A stretch of 64,000 nucleotides of DNA. Origin: Zanthoxylum bungeanum (Eukaryota > Streptophyta > Magnoliopsida > Sapindales > Rutaceae). Numbering within the stretch: position 1 is the stretch's first letter; each line of letters opens with the position of its first letter. The stretch is from the NCBI GenBank assembly GCA_019454045.1, contig SKCR01001862.1, forward strand, positions 1-64,000. The letters run 5' to 3'. Below are positions 25,228 through 38,011 of this stretch, in pieces. The translations under genes and the position numbers were made by a program. The notes under the pieces were generated by a model, which was not told the origin of the DNA, ran no database searches, and worked only from the letters and a program-made list of their open reading frames with translations.

Positions 25228-25902
25228 ACCTCTTGTTGAATATCTCCAAAGAATAGTTTAGCTAGTTCAACTCTTATAGTGGAGACAAAAGTCACTTGAA
25301 CACTTTTTCAAGTCATAGGAATAAATAAGGATGATAATATTATTCAAATCCTAGACCGGATCCAGATTTACATTTTAAGGATTCGAAATCCGGAAATTTG
25401 GATATCAACATCTCGAAATAAAAAAATTATTTTTATTTATGAATTTATTATAATTTTATACTTAAATTTAGAATATTTTGATGGATTTTGAAAATTGTAG
25501 ATGTTATTTTTGACGTTAAATTATTATTGTTTAATTAGAAATATTTTGCTGTATTATATCATATTATTTTAAATATTTAAAATTAAATTAAAAATAAAAA
25601 TATGAATTTTTTAAGGATTTAGATATCTAGAAATCGCATGAATAATACCCGCTTTCAATTTCATATAATTTTTTTTTTTACAAATCCAGATGCAAATCCA
25701 AATTATATTTTGTCATCCCTACCTAAATGGCATTTGCAATCGCCAAAAGATCAAAGTTTTGAATAAAAGTCGAAAAGGGAAAATCATCAAAAACTCGTAT
25801 TTTGACCGCAAATGATAATGGAAGATGACCCTTTTCATGGTCGGTGAGTGGAGAGAAATTTATATGCGTTATTTTTACGTCTGTCTTTCTCGAATGAGTG
25901 AA

Positions 25903-26710
25903 GGGTAAATGTCATTTACATCCCTATGTTTTAGTTCTAAAATTCATTATATTTTTATAATTTGTAAAATACGTCAACACATCTTTCTAACTTAATTATT
26001 AGCAAAATTTGATATTTTTATCCTTATTCAAATTAGGTAATTAATATTATAAAAATATTTAAACAAGTGAATTATATAAATTTCTAACAAAAAATCAAAT
26101 TTAGTTTGTAAAAATTTAAAAATATATTAACAATTATGCTCATATTGAAAATTTCAACTTTTTATTGTATTATACGTGGTTGTTAACTTTTTATTTCCTT
26201 AAATTAATTCTTTGTATGTTTATATATATATATATATATATATATTCACCACTAAATTCAAATAAATAAAAACATGCGAAATATTTCCTTAATTAAATTA
26301 GAAAAGTTAAAAAATGATAGTAATAGTAATACTCTAATTTATATCCGAATAGTTTCTCTCATATGAAATACATTTTACATTATTAATAATTAGAATGTTA
26401 ATTTAAATAATAATAATTAAATAATTATATTTCAAGTTAATCCTTAATTTAAATATTTTTTTTTTATTTTTTGTTAAAAAGAAAGTTTTTGCTTAGATTG
26501 ATAATTTTAAATACTTCTTAATTTAAATAATTTTTTTTTTGTTAAAAAGAAATTTTTTATCTTTTATTTTAACTATTTAAAATTTTCAAGGGTAAAAGTG
26601 TCAAACTAAGGAAAAAATTTAGAATGAATAGTATTTTGAGATATTTTTCAAATTATAAAGATATGATGGGAAATTGAAGCAAACTATAGGGGGCGTGATG
26701 GGCATTTACC
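25903..26710. mobile_element. Mutator-type MITE, about 0.8 kb
   Basis: The left end reads gggtaaatgtcatttacatc; the right end on the reverse strand reads ggtaaatgcccatcacgccc. Both go on with a tatagtttg / tatgttttag word and then a tttataatttg block in the same order, so the inverted arms extend about 70 bp. The flanks aatgagtgaa (25893-25902) and agtgagttaa (26711-26720) match in 8 of 10 positions, as expected for an old 9-10 bp Mutator-type duplication. The interior is AT-rich and non-coding. Confidence 0.7.
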
Positions 26711-26720
26711 AGTGAGTTAA

Positions 26721-28597
26721 AATCCAATTATGCTGCTCCTCCCTAGTAAACTATTTGAACATCACCTAATTTTTTAAAAAATGAGAGGGAAATGATATAT
26801 TTTAACAATAATTGGGTTTTAAAAAAAATAATTTTCTCAAAAAAAGAAAAGAAAAAAGGAAGGTGTTATTTCCCTCTCTTGTATATATAATATTTTCTTT
26901 CTTTGAATTTTGTCTCCAGATTATATATTTATCATTAAACAAACTCAAACCTACCATTTTCACATAAACAGACCATGGAGGAATATCGCCACCCATTTAA
27001 AGAAACAAATATGTTTACATAACTTTTATGGACTTAAATTCGGCGTTGAGCTAAATTTTATACTGAGGTTAGTTTTTTTAATTTATTTTTTTATTTTTTT
27101 ATTTTTTATAAATGGTGACAGATAGTTATTAAAAATAATTTAAATGTAATTAAAATTTATCCGTACATTATTATTAAATCACATGTTGTAAAAAAATTAT
27201 AAAAAATTTAACACAACTCAGTTCAATTCAGTTTTGGATCCAAATTCAAGTTTTATGGTTTATTGATGATAAATTTTATGTTTTCATATTGTTATGAAAA
27301 TTGAACAGATTTTTTTTACAGCAAATCTCAATGGATGAAGACTTTTTTAATGGTAGGTGAATATCCATTCATGTTGCCTCTTCGTAATAAACAATTGAAC
27401 ATCGTCTAGTTTTTGTACCAAAATTAACTAACATGCACCAGAGTCTAATAAAAAACTATACAAAATATTAATAATGTTACGCTTATAAATTTTTTGTTCT
27501 ACAAGAAAATGTTCAATTATCATCGGCAATTATTGATGATTATTAAAAAAATTTGATAAAAATAGTGGCGGAATATCAACGGATGAAATTCTACTTTAAA
27601 TATGACGTCATAAATTAGCGTCATATTTTAACGATGGAATTCTAACAAAATAGCGACCAAATTTTTCCGAAGGAAAGAATTTATCACTAAAGATGACGCA
27701 CTACTTAGAAACAATGAAATATTACATAATTTCCATCTACTTTATTAAAGGAATAATTCTGTCTGTATTTTAAATTTTTATTGTTATTATAATTTAAATC
27801 ATATAATTTTCATTATTTATTATTAACTAAAATATTAAAAAAAAATTAGTTTCATTAGCCTAGTGGTTTCCAGCTCCATTTAGAATCATACCTTACACAC
27901 TATATTATAAACATTAAACATACCGTTTTTTTATTTTTATTTTTTTACCGCAAATAGTAATGCATGATGACTTTTTTATGAGAGAAATATTTATTTATGA
28001 TGCTTCCTATGAAACCATGGAACATAATCTAGTTTTTGTACCAAAATTAACTAACAAAAAAAAAAAACACTCATTTTGTCCTCTAATATCTTAGAGTTCG
28101 TGTTATATATAAATTATCAATCATATCTTTAATATTTGACACGTTATAAAAAATACACAAATTCAGAAATTTTATTGACCAACCAACCCAAACATTGTAA
28201 AATATAATAAACATTCACATATTTTGTATTAGATATATAGTCAATATTTAACGCACATTTCAATCATATATCCAAATTTGATATAAATTTGATATATTTT
28301 ATAATTTTTAGATAAATCAATAAATAAAATTTTAAAATTTATTTATTTTTGATAGCATACTAATATATCTTCATATATACTATTGATAGTTTTCCGTATT
28401 TGTGTGGGGGAGGTCCTTAAAGTTGAAGTCATGAAAATCGGCTTTAAGATAATTTGGTGAGCACGCCAAAATTCGTGCCGTTGGAATAACTTGACAAACC
28501 AAAACCAACTACCAGTTGCTGAAAACCTGAATTTGTGATGAATGATAACTAATATATGTTGAATTTTGGGGATTTGCTGCTGTAAACTTCAATTACG
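26721..28597. other. Intergenic, with three diverged copies of a short repeat
   Basis: No gene. A block of about 45 bp recurs near 26728 (gctgctcctccctag...), 27373 (gttgcctcttcgtaa...) and 28000 (gatgcttcctatgaa...), each followed by gaacat/caa and a cta(a/g)t-tttt word. The second and third also share ttttgtaccaaaattaactaac. They look like remnants of one older repeat. Nothing else stands out. Confidence 0.45.
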
Positions 28598-31500
28598 CAG
28601 GGTATAGAAACATACGGTTGTAGTTCGAAATCGTAATCGAACCAGTGATTAATTATAAATCGAATTGTTGATTATGTAATATCGAATCGCGAACCATAAT
28701 CGAACTGGTCGAGTCCGGTTCGGTTAAGGTTGAGACAATTTCTAACCACTAGTTTGGGTGGTTGGACCGGTTCAATTTTTTTAATAATAATAAAAGTTTA
28801 AAATGTCTAATTCACCCCTCTCAATAACTATATTTTGGGGGTATTTTAGGCATAACAAAAACATTATAAATAACTCTTTAACTCATTTTCCAAAACCATA
28901 AAATCCTTTATTTTCTTCTCTCTCTCTCTCTCAATTTCTCAAATCTCATATATTCAATCAATGCATTATCTTATTATCTCAATCTCTTCATTATAATGAC
29001 AAGCTCATCACACAATACTAACAATCTTGAGGTTGAGGATATCGCTCAACATACCATTGGCGAAACGACTTCACGTATTTAAGTAAAAAATCGAGGATCT
29101 GAAATGATGACAAAATATTTCAATATGGCCGTAAATGATGTCACATACGAGAAGAATGATGTCATCAATTATTGTGGAAAAATTTACAAATACACCGGTG
29201 GGTATGGAACTATGACGGGTCATATGAGGAGTACTCATAAAGCTGAGTTTGAGATTGATACAATACAAATATAAATGATAAGGTTTTATGCTTCCGGTCC
29301 AGGTTCTTTTTCTTTTACTAAATTATTTAAATATAATGAATCTTAATGAAAAGCTAATCTAACTAAATTTAGTCATGGAACATTTAGTTGTTAATTTTGA
29401 TGAAAAATCGTCTTTCAATGATTTAATACATGAAAATTTGAATCATGCTGCATGTAAACTTACTAGGATGACATGTAAAAGAAAAATGATGTAATTGTAT
29501 GCAAAATGTCAAAATAATTTAAGTGAATTATTTTTTAAACTCAAAGGTCGTGTTTCAATTTGTAGTGACATATGAAATGACCATTGTCAGTTACATTTAT
29601 ACATGGGTGTGACATGTCATTGAATTGATGATTCATGATTTATTCAAAAAAGAATTATTGCATTTTGGTTTTTTGATGATACACACACTACACATAATAT
29701 TTATGTAATGATTAGTAATATTTTACAACAATATGGATTAGTGAAAAAAATTTAACTATTGGATTTGATAATGCATCGACAAATACTACATCAATTAATG
29801 AACTTAAAGCTAAATTTGGGAGGTATATTTTTCCATATTCAATGTGCATGTCATATTTTGAATTTATGTGTACAAGATGATTTGAAATCTTTAATATCTC
29901 ATATTGCACTAATTAAAAAAATAATTAATTTAATTTGGTCGTAGTCTAAAATTAGAAGACAATGATATACTTTTTTTTTAGTAAAACGGTGTTAGGCCAG
30001 AAAAATTCGACCGTGATGTTCCAACTCGTTAGAATTATACTTATTTTTTACTAAATGAAAATTATGAATATAAAGATTTATTATATTTATTTGTTGCTCA
30101 TTATTAATATGATGTAGTTTTATATCATAGTCATTGAAAATTTTGTTAAAATTTTTTAGAAATTTTAAATTTTTTTAATGATGCTACAAATATTTTAAGT
30201 GGTGTTTATTATCTAAGTTCAAATATTTTTCTCCTTACAAGTCTTGACATTGTCGGTGTATTAGCCGAACCTAATAATAGCAACAAATTTGATGATGTTT
30301 TTGATGATCCTAATAATATTTCCGACGATCCTTTAAATGCAATTAAAAATATGTTGCATTAATAAGGACAAAATGACTTAATTATTATAGAGACATACAA
30401 TTACTTTATCTTGTTGCTTTTGTTTTGGATCCAAGGTTTAAAATAGAAGATTTGAAAAATATTTTAAAAAATTAATATGCTTTATTAGGTTAAAGAACTG
30501 TGATTGTTTCTTCAATTATTGATAAAGTTAGGAGAACTTTACTTGATTTATACAATAATTATGTTAGTAGATATAATATTCAAATAGTCGATACTACATA
30601 ATCCATGAATGCACCAACTATTGGTAGAAGTTGGTTAATGCAACGAAGTAAAAAATCAAAGTCCACCAATACCACATTACTAATTCAAAAATTAATGCAT
30701 ATCTAACGATAAATTTTGAGTTCCCCCAAAGTGCTTTTGTAGGTGAGCAATTTCTTATCATTGATTGACAGCAAAAACATCAAGGATTATTTCTAGTCCT
30801 GGCCGTGATTGTAAGGGAGGTATTAGTGACACCGGTCTTAACTATATCTGTAGAGAAGACATTTAGTATGAGCGATAATATGACTGATGACAGAAGTTCA
30901 AGGTTGAAACATGAGACATTAGAAGCTCAAACGTGTCTTGACGATTGGTGTAGGACATAATGTTGTGAACTAGAAATCGACCGGAAACTTTTTGATGATT
31001 TGTGTGATAACACAGACACAACTGGAACTAAAGGCTTAAGAATCGGGCCGCCTTCCCCGGATGACGATGAATAAAATGTTAATGGGATAAATTATTAAAA
31101 AAAATGTAACAGAATTACGTGAACTCTGATTCCTCTACGGACCAAGAGGATACGTAAGCAGCTTATTTAAGTGCAAGCTCTTTTTTTTTTCAAAACAATA
31201 AATAAATTATCACTCTTTAGTTAATCTTTAATCTTTTTATTATTTTTATAACAATTTAAATTAATTTATTTACTCTTTAGAATATCTTTAATTTTTTTTA
31301 TAACAATTTAATTTAATTTATTAGAAAAACAGTTTCAAACCTTAAATTGAACCGAACCGTACGATTCAGTCGATTTAAGGTACGGTTGCAGTTTAACTTT
31401 GGCCGAAACCATAGACCGAATCGTTGTTCTACGGTATTGGCCGAATCGCCAATCTCATGGTTCAATTATGATTTTGATCCGTAACCGTATCGTGTTTCCC
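28598..31500 (+). mobile_element. hAT DNA transposon, decayed
   Basis: The left end CAGGGTATAGAAACATACGG (28598) pairs with the right end, whose reverse strand reads agggaaacacgatacggtta (from 31500). Inside, both arms carry aatcgtaatcgaacca / aatcataattgaacca. The CAGGG start is typical of plant hAT elements. The last terminal base appears mutated on the right. The flanks caattacg (28590-28597) and taattaag (31501-31508) match in 6 of 8, a possible eroded 8-bp duplication. It encodes a broken transposase on the plus strand. Confidence 0.7.
28996..30960 (+). pseudogene. hAT transposase (BED-finger, RICESLEEPER-like), broken
   Basis: The start MTSSSHNTNN is followed within 30 codons by a stop. 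A BED-type zinc-finger end (HMRSTHKAEF) lies at about 29220. A FDNASTNTT block near 29765 fits the RNase H-like core start, and the hATC dimerisation block near 30816-30957 reads SVEKTFS, DDRSSRLKHETLEAQ. Many stops and frame changes separate these. The element cannot make a full transposase. Assignment rests on the BED and hATC words together with the terminal repeats. Confidence 0.75.
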
Positions 31501-31508
31501 TAATTAAG

Positions 31509-32480
31509 GGGCCATTCTGAATTTTTAGAGATTCTATACGAATTTTTAAAATACGTGATATTCCACCGATAAGATAGAGTTTTTATTGGTTTTTTGTTGT
31601 ACTTAATATCATTTTTTTTAAGGATTTGGAGCCCCTAATTTTGACCTAAAGTTGGGATTCTTGACCGAACACATGTGTCGGCTGTTCCAAGACCACCTCT
31701 CCCTGATTAAAAAATTTGTTAAATCAAAAAGATATATTTTACTAATTATTTTATGCTTCAATGGGAGCTATTTGATTTGCATTTTTATATTATCAAGGCG
31801 CATGTCTAACTAAAATTTAGTTGTTATATTTCAATGAGCAGGATCTCTCATTTTACCAAAATAAAGATCAAACTCAAAAAATAAGAAAAACTAACATTTC
31901 ATTGTAGTTTGTTTTGTCCTTCAATGTGTTAGAGTTTATATTTTACTATATTTTAATTTGCTAATTATTTTTTTAAAAAAATGATAGATCTCTTATTAAA
32001 AGAGAATTATATATATAGTGATGTTATTTCAACTTGAATTTTTAATTAAAAAATGTAATTTTAAAGAAAAAAATATGGTGACATAACAGAATTAACTGAA
32101 AAATTAAAAAGAATGAATCACATCCATTGTGCCCGTAGTTTTATGAGACACGATATATATGATGGGAAGAAGAGCAATGATTTGGATATTAAATTGGAAT
32201 AAAATTAGGATAAACTTAAAATTTTTGTCAGGCACGGTCTAAATAACTTAAAAGGGGTAAATTAGAAATTAAAAATTCTAGATTAAAAAAAATCTCAATT
32301 CAATAAATTCATCCTAATACTTCAAATATTCAATTCAATTCAAATTCTCCAATCCCCCAACACCATCCACAATCACAATCACAACCTCAAAATATAATAT
32401 TTGATATAGCTCAACAATTCAATCAATTCAAGTGTATTATTCAAAATATTAAATGTAAATGTAAGAAATAAGGTTAGAAA
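31509..32480. other. Intergenic, no gene or clear element
   Basis: AT-rich DNA without a supported frame. From about 32440 it becomes similar to the tacgt-gttcg family at 2061 and 39522 (tttttacgtgtttcgacaac near 32500). That fragment is interrupted by the copia insertion at 32816. Confidence 0.4.
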
Positions 32481-32810
32481 GATTGTACATATGAAGATTT
32501 TTACGTGTTTCGACAACACTGTCTACATTTACACCTAAACAATCTGAGTTAGAGGATCACTATATATATCAGTTGAATTTCACGGATATCAACCAAGTCG
32601 TTACAATCTTCTTTATCATGCTCGAATATGATCCAATCAAACTTTCAGGTGTGGATCAAATATTTACAACTCTTCTTTACGAGATGGGAGATGACACACT
32701 TTTTTTTATTACAAATCAAACAGAGAACAAAGCTCTAACATTGAATAAGCTCCAAATGAGCAAATATGACAAGTTAAGCACTTGATTGAGTTAATTTGAT
32801 TATGATTTAA

Positions 32811-32815
32811 GCAAG
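32811..32815. repeat. Target site duplication (gcaag), left copy
   Basis: gcaag precedes the left LTR and recurs at 38332-38336 directly after the right LTR. A perfect 5-bp duplication marks a complete insertion. Confidence 0.95.
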
Positions 32816-33145
32816 TGTTGTGATTAAACACACACGAATAGAGGTGATTGGAGAGAAAACTCTTCTTTTATATTACAAACAAAAGAATTACAAAGCTTTA
32901 TAATCCAAGCTTTACAACAAACTCTCACACCACTTTACTCTCTATTATACTCACGTTTTGGGATACTTAGGATGACTTCAAAATGCTCATTTTATAGTGT
33001 CCAAACCGCGTGAACAGTGCCACGCGGTTTGGCACACGTTTTCAACACAGCTTGCCATAAGCTGTTTTCATTTCCTGCATTGCTGGCATGATGAGCTGCC
33101 ATTCTCATCAACTTTCGGTGATGAGATTGGCAGCTGTCTTCAACA
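32816..33145 (-). repeat. 3' LTR of the copia element
   Basis: 330 bp, TGTTGTGATTAAAC...TCTTCAACA. Compared with the 5' LTR it has a g run one base longer near the cacgttttggg word, one substitution near its outer end and about 9 extra bases (tagtgtccaa region). Confidence 0.95.
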
Positions 33146-33157
33146 AATCTCCCCCTC
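33146..33157 (-). other. Polypurine tract of the copia element
   Basis: On the minus strand gagggggagatt directly precedes the 3' LTR, the expected plus-strand primer site. Confidence 0.8.
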
Positions 33158-33306
33158 GGTGAAGATTTCCCAAAATCTGAGCCGACCATCAATCATCCAA
33201 ATCCGGATCCTCCAAAGGATCCTCCCCTGGCTGCATCTGTATGACTGCCTACGTACCCTGAGTTGGGATCAAGCCAATCGTAGTTCTCTGAATCTCCCCA
33301 CTCTGA

Positions 33307-36300
33307 CTATGTGGAGAGTTTTGTCATCCCGGCTATGGCACGACAGATTTCAAGCTTCTCCTTCGGTAAGACCTTCGTGAACATATCGGCACCGTTGTCG
33401 TCGGTGTGAATTTTCCTGAGTTCTAACAACCTTGAGCTCAGGACGTCCCGTATCCAATGATACCTCACATCGATATGTTTTGACCTCGAATGAAATGTAG
33501 AATTTTTACCGAGATAGATAGCACTCTGGCTATCGCAGTACAAAATGTACTTCTCCTGCTTGAAACCCAATTCCTGGACGAATGTCTTCATCCACATCAA
33601 TTCCTTGCAAGCTTCCGTCGCTGCAATGAATTCCGCCTCTGTTGTAGAAAGTGCAACACACCTCTGCAACCTAGACTGCCATGCCACAGCTCCTCCTGAG
33701 AGAGTAATCAGATACCCCGAAGTAGACTTTCGGGTATCCACATCTCCTGCCATATCTGAATCGGTGTAGCCCATCAACACTGGCTTGTCGCTGCTTCCAA
33801 AACATAACCTCATCTTGGATGTGCCTCGAAGATACCGCATAATCCATTTGACAGCATTCCAGTGTTCCCGTCCTGGGTTTGACATAAACCGGTTGACCAA
33901 TCCAACTGCGTGTGCTAAGTCTGGCCTCGTGCACACCATGGCATACATAAGACTTCCCACTGCTGAGGTGTATGAAACCTGTTTCATTTCCTCATTCTCT
34001 GTCTCAGTAGAGGGACTCTGTCTCGTACTCAATCTAAAGTGGGTAGCAAGAGGAGTGCTAACCGCTTTAGCCTTGTCCATCTGGAATCTCTGAAGTACCT
34101 TCTCGATGTACTCCTCCTGTGACAAGTATAATTTCCTGGCTTTCCGATCACCACCGATCCTGATGCCAAGAATCTATTTAGCTGGCCCCAAGTCTTTCAT
34201 CTCAAAAGACTTACTCAGTTGCTGCTTCAAGTTATCAATCCTCGATTGATTCCTGCCAACTATCAACATATCATCTACATATAACAGTAAGATGATAAAG
34301 TCATCGTCAGAAAACTTCTGAACGAAAACACAATGGTCTGAAGTGGTCTTCTTGTATCCCTGCTCCCCCATAACTGACTCAAACTTCACGTACCACTGTC
34401 TCGGTGCTTGTTTCAAACCGTATAGGCTTTTCCTGAGTCTGCACACATAGTCCTCTTTCCCGCTGACTCTGAAGCCTTCTGGTTGCTCCATATAAATTTC
34501 TTCTTCCAGATCCCCGTGAAGAAATACGGTCTTGACATCCATCTGCTCAACTTCCAGGTCGAGGCTTGCTGCTAAGCTGAGTACCACTCTGATGGATGAC
34601 ATCTTCACAACTGGAGAGAAGATTTCATCAAAGTCAATGCCTTTCCTCTGATTGAATCCCTTGACAACTAGTCTGGCTTTGTACCGGGGTTGTGAAGTGT
34701 GCTCCTGTTGCTTCACCTGTACACCCATTTGTTCTTCAAAGCCCGTTTGCCTCTTGGCAATTTCACCAACTCAAAAGTGTGATTGTCATGCAAAGATTTC
34801 ATCTCATCTTGCATGGCTTCCTCCCACTTTTCTCTGTCCTCTGTTTCCATCCAGCACTCTCCTGTAGCTCTCGGGTTCTCCCCCGTCAGTAAGCAGCACA
34901 TACTCATATGCAGATATTTGGTTGAAGGTCGCCTGTCTCTGTCAGACCTTCTCTGTGGAACTGTTGGTGGAACTTCTGGTACTGGTGGTTGATCATGATC
35001 ATCATCTCTGGGAGCTTCATCACCTGTACCCTCCTGTCTGGGAACCTCATCATCAACTCGTACTGGCACCGGTGTATGAGGTTCTGGATTCACATTTCTG
35101 TATTGTTGGGGCATTGTCTTCATCTCCTTTCTGATATCTTTTATGGTCTGGTCTTCAACAAAGACAACATCTCGGCTTCTGACGATCTTCTTCTCCACAG
35201 GATCATACAGTTTGTAGCCGAAATCATCCTGACCATAGCCAATAAAGACACATTGTCGCGTCTTTGCATCAAGCTTGGATCTCTCGTCCTTTGGGATGTG
35301 TACAAAAGCTTTGCACCCAAAGACATGTAAGTGCCCGTACGACACTTCTTTACCTGTCCAAGCTTGGTTAGGAACATTACCTTTTAGTGCGACCGCTGGG
35401 GACATGTTCAAAACATGTACTGCTGTGATGAGTGCCTCCCCCCAGAATGTCTTCGGCAGCTTGGCTTGTGACAGCAAGCTTCTGATCCTCTCGCACAAGG
35501 TTCTGTTCATCCTCTCAGCTAGGCCATTCAGCTGAGGTGTCTTCGGAGGTGTCGTTTGATGTCTGATTCCTTGCGTCTTGCAGTACTGATCAAACGGACC
35601 TCTGTATTCTCCACCATTGTCTGTTCTGATGCACTTCAGTTTCTTGCCGGTTTCTCTCTCCACCAAAGCATGAAACTCCTTGAACACTCCAAGCACTTGG
35701 TCTTTTCTCTTCAAGGTGTATGCCCAGATCTTCCTTGAATGATCATCAATAAATGTCACAAAATAGTGACCCACCAAGTGTTCGTGTCTGCATCAGACCA
35801 CATACATCTGAGTGTATGAGATCTAGTACCTCCGGTTTCCGTTGAGGCGGGGAGCTCTGGAAGGATACTCTGTTCTGCTTTCCGGCCATGCAGTGTTCAC
35901 ACTTCCGTAAGTGTGAGTTCTTCAATTCCGGAAGAACATTCCGCCTGCGTAGTATCTCCATCCCTGTTTGGCTCATGTGACCGAGTTTTTTATGCCATAG
36001 CTCGGCTGCCTCATTACTGTTTACTGTATTTATGCTACTATTTGAAAGCTTAGCATGCATCAAATACAGAGTTGAGTCTTTCTTACCTCGTGCCACGACC
36101 ATTGATCCTTTAGTGAGCTTCCAGCATCCGTCACTAAAGGTGCTGCAGAAACCTTCATCATCCAGCTTGCCTATTGAGATCAGGTTTAACCGGATATCTG
36201 GGATGTGCTTGACTCCCTTCAACACTAGCCTTGTTCCGTTCTCTGTTTCAAGGCAGATGTCTCCAATACCGACGGCTTTCGACTGTCCATCATTCCCCAT

Positions 36301-36573
36301 CCTTACAGCACCGTAGTCCCCTGGTGTGTAAGATGAAAAGAAGTCTCTGCGAGATGTGGCGTGTATGAATGCGCCACTATCTATCACCCAACTGGTCTCG
36401 TGGCTGGCAAGATTCACAACATCTTCTTCATATATTATGCAGAAGTCTTTGGAGGTTTTCTCGGTGGTAGTAGCAACTCTTTCTTGATTAGAGTCACCAT
36501 CTCTCCTGGACTGCTCGTTCTTCAACTTGTAGCAATCCCTCTTCATATGGCCTTTCTTTTTGCAGTGTAGCAC
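33307..36573 (-). pseudogene. Copia pol: zinc knuckle, protease, integrase, RT, RNase H; frame-broken
   Basis: Read 5' to 3' on the minus strand. 36573-35746 holds the zinc-knuckle end (KKGHMKRDC), aspartic protease (WVIDSGAFIH, Asp codon near 36381) and the pre-integrase zinc motif (HKKLGH...CEHCMAGKQ). 35777-34713 holds the integrase core (FIDDHSR, TDNGGEY, LNGLAERMNRT). 34728-34174 is reverse transcriptase (QMDVKTVFLHGDL, YVDD at 34270-34281). 34125-33307 is RNase H (YTDSDMAGD, STTEAEF, YCDSQSA, HIDVRYHWIRD, ADMFTK). Frame changes fall after the pre-integrase motif and after the integrase C-terminus. One in-frame stop, at 34174-34176, separates RT from RNase H. All catalytic motifs are readable in the pieces; the whole is not one frame. 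Confidence 0.92.
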
Positions 36574-37203
36574 TCAATATCTATAGTTCTTGACTTACCT
36601 CGGTTCTTGTCTGATCTCCCTGGGCCTCGGCTTTTACTCCTCCCCCTTCTGGTGTTCTTTTCTGTCACTAGAGCTTCTGAGGTTGAGGCTGATGCTGACT
36701 CCTGCATTCTCGTCCTCTTTTCTTCCTCGAAGATCCTGGTCTTTGCCATCTCCATAGTGACTTTCCCATCTGCGGCTGAATTTATCACCGTAGATCTGAA
36801 CGTTTCCCAAGATTCTGGTAACGTATTAAGGAGTATTAAGCCATTTACCTCATCTCCGAAGTCTATGCCCAATCCAGACAATTCCTTCATGGTTCCGAGG
36901 AAATCGTTGATATGATCCGCCACAGCTGTGTACCTCCTGGTATTTCAAACCCATCATCTTCTTGATGTAGTACAGCTTGTTATTTCCAGTCTTTGCTCGA
37001 AAAAGCTCCTCCAGCTTTCTCCATAAGACACGTGCATTTGTTTCTTCACTGACATGGTTGACGATACTATCGTCGATCCACTGACGAATAGTACTGCATG
37101 TTTTCTGGTGAAGATTAGCCCACTTTCCATCGGTCATTCCTTCTGGTTTCTCCTCCAGAAATACCGATCCATCATAGTCCTTCACATACAGAAGGTCTTT
37201 CAT
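36543..37203 (-). pseudogene. Copia gag, frame-broken
   Basis: 37203-36850 carries the capsid start (LLYVKDYDG..., WRKLEELF, NKLYYIKKMMGLKY). Frame then shifts near 36930 to 36923-36543, which has LGTMKELSGLGIDF, LLNTLPESWETF, and a basic RGRSKSRGPGR linker. A second shift falls inside the CCHC zinc knuckle near 36560, so the knuckle is split between frames. Gag is therefore not translated as one protein with pol. Confidence 0.88.
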
Positions 37204-37374
37204 CCTTCATCTCCATGTGAAATAGTTTGTACTGGTTAACAAAATCATTTTTCCGTTGCTCCCCTCCATCATAAAAATTCTAAGTAGAATTTCAAAAAAC
37301 GGACCTCACCGTTGCGTCTGGATTGGTCGAAAATGGTGGAAATGACACTTCGTTTGTCAAAATCCGACACAGGG

Positions 37375-37563
37375 ACCAAATTGCAAATTCCAGAAATTAC
37401 AGGGGTCAAAGTGCAATTTCCAAAGGTTCAGGGGCCAGAGTGCAATTACGGAAAACTTCAGGGACTAATATGCAATTTCCAAAAAGTTCAGGGACTAAAT
37501 TGAAAATTTCTGAAAGTATAGGGGCTAAACTGTAATTTCCAGAAAGTTCAGGGACCTATCTGA
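37375..37563. repeat. Tandem repeat in the copia leader, about 33-bp unit
   Basis: About six degenerate units of the form ttcagggactaaattgcaa...ttccaaaa occupy the untranslated leader between the PBS and gag. Copies differ by a few bases each. Such repeats vary in number in LTR-element leaders. Confidence 0.8.
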
Positions 37564-37564
37564 A

Positions 37565-37745
37565 ATTTACCAGCCACTGCTGACGTGGCACTGCTGACGT
37601 GCCATTTGAGCTGACGTGGCTTCTGACTGGATGCCACGTGGCTGCTGACTGTGTTGCTGACGTGTCCTGCTGACTGGGCTGCTGACTGTGCAGTGTCTGC
37701 TGACGTGGCGCTGACTGTGCGCTGACTGGACGCTGACGTGGCGCC
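37565..37745. repeat. Tandem CTGACGTGG-type motifs in the copia leader
   Basis: The word gctgacgtgg or a close variant (gctgactgtg, gctgactggg) recurs about twelve times. Several carry the TGACGTGG core bound by plant bZIP (TGA/ABRE class) factors. It sits downstream of the 5' LTR and may act as an internal enhancer; that is inference. Confidence 0.7.
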
Positions 37746-37997
37746 TACGTGTCTCGTCTTCTTCCTTGGTCTGCGCGTGAAGCGCGTGGCGCGCGTCGGC
37801 GAACGTGGGGCAGTCTCTGGTTGGCGCGTGCGGCTGACTGGGACCTCCGTTCGATCGCCGGAAAATACCACCGTGCTCGTCTCGCCGTGAAACGTCTGAT
37901 GGTATGCTCAAAATCGATTTTCGACAACTTTCGTCGGAATCGACTTTCCGAACCGAAGCTTCGTTTCCGAATTTCGGGATCCCTCCGTGGAACCGTA

Positions 37998-38009
37998 GCT
38001 CTGATACCA
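37998..38009 (-). other. Primer binding site, initiator-Met tRNA
   Basis: On the minus strand tggtatcagagc starts two bases after the end of the 5' LTR, an exact match to the 3' end complement of plant initiator tRNA-Met used by copia elements. Confidence 0.93.
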
Positions 38010-38011
38010 CT

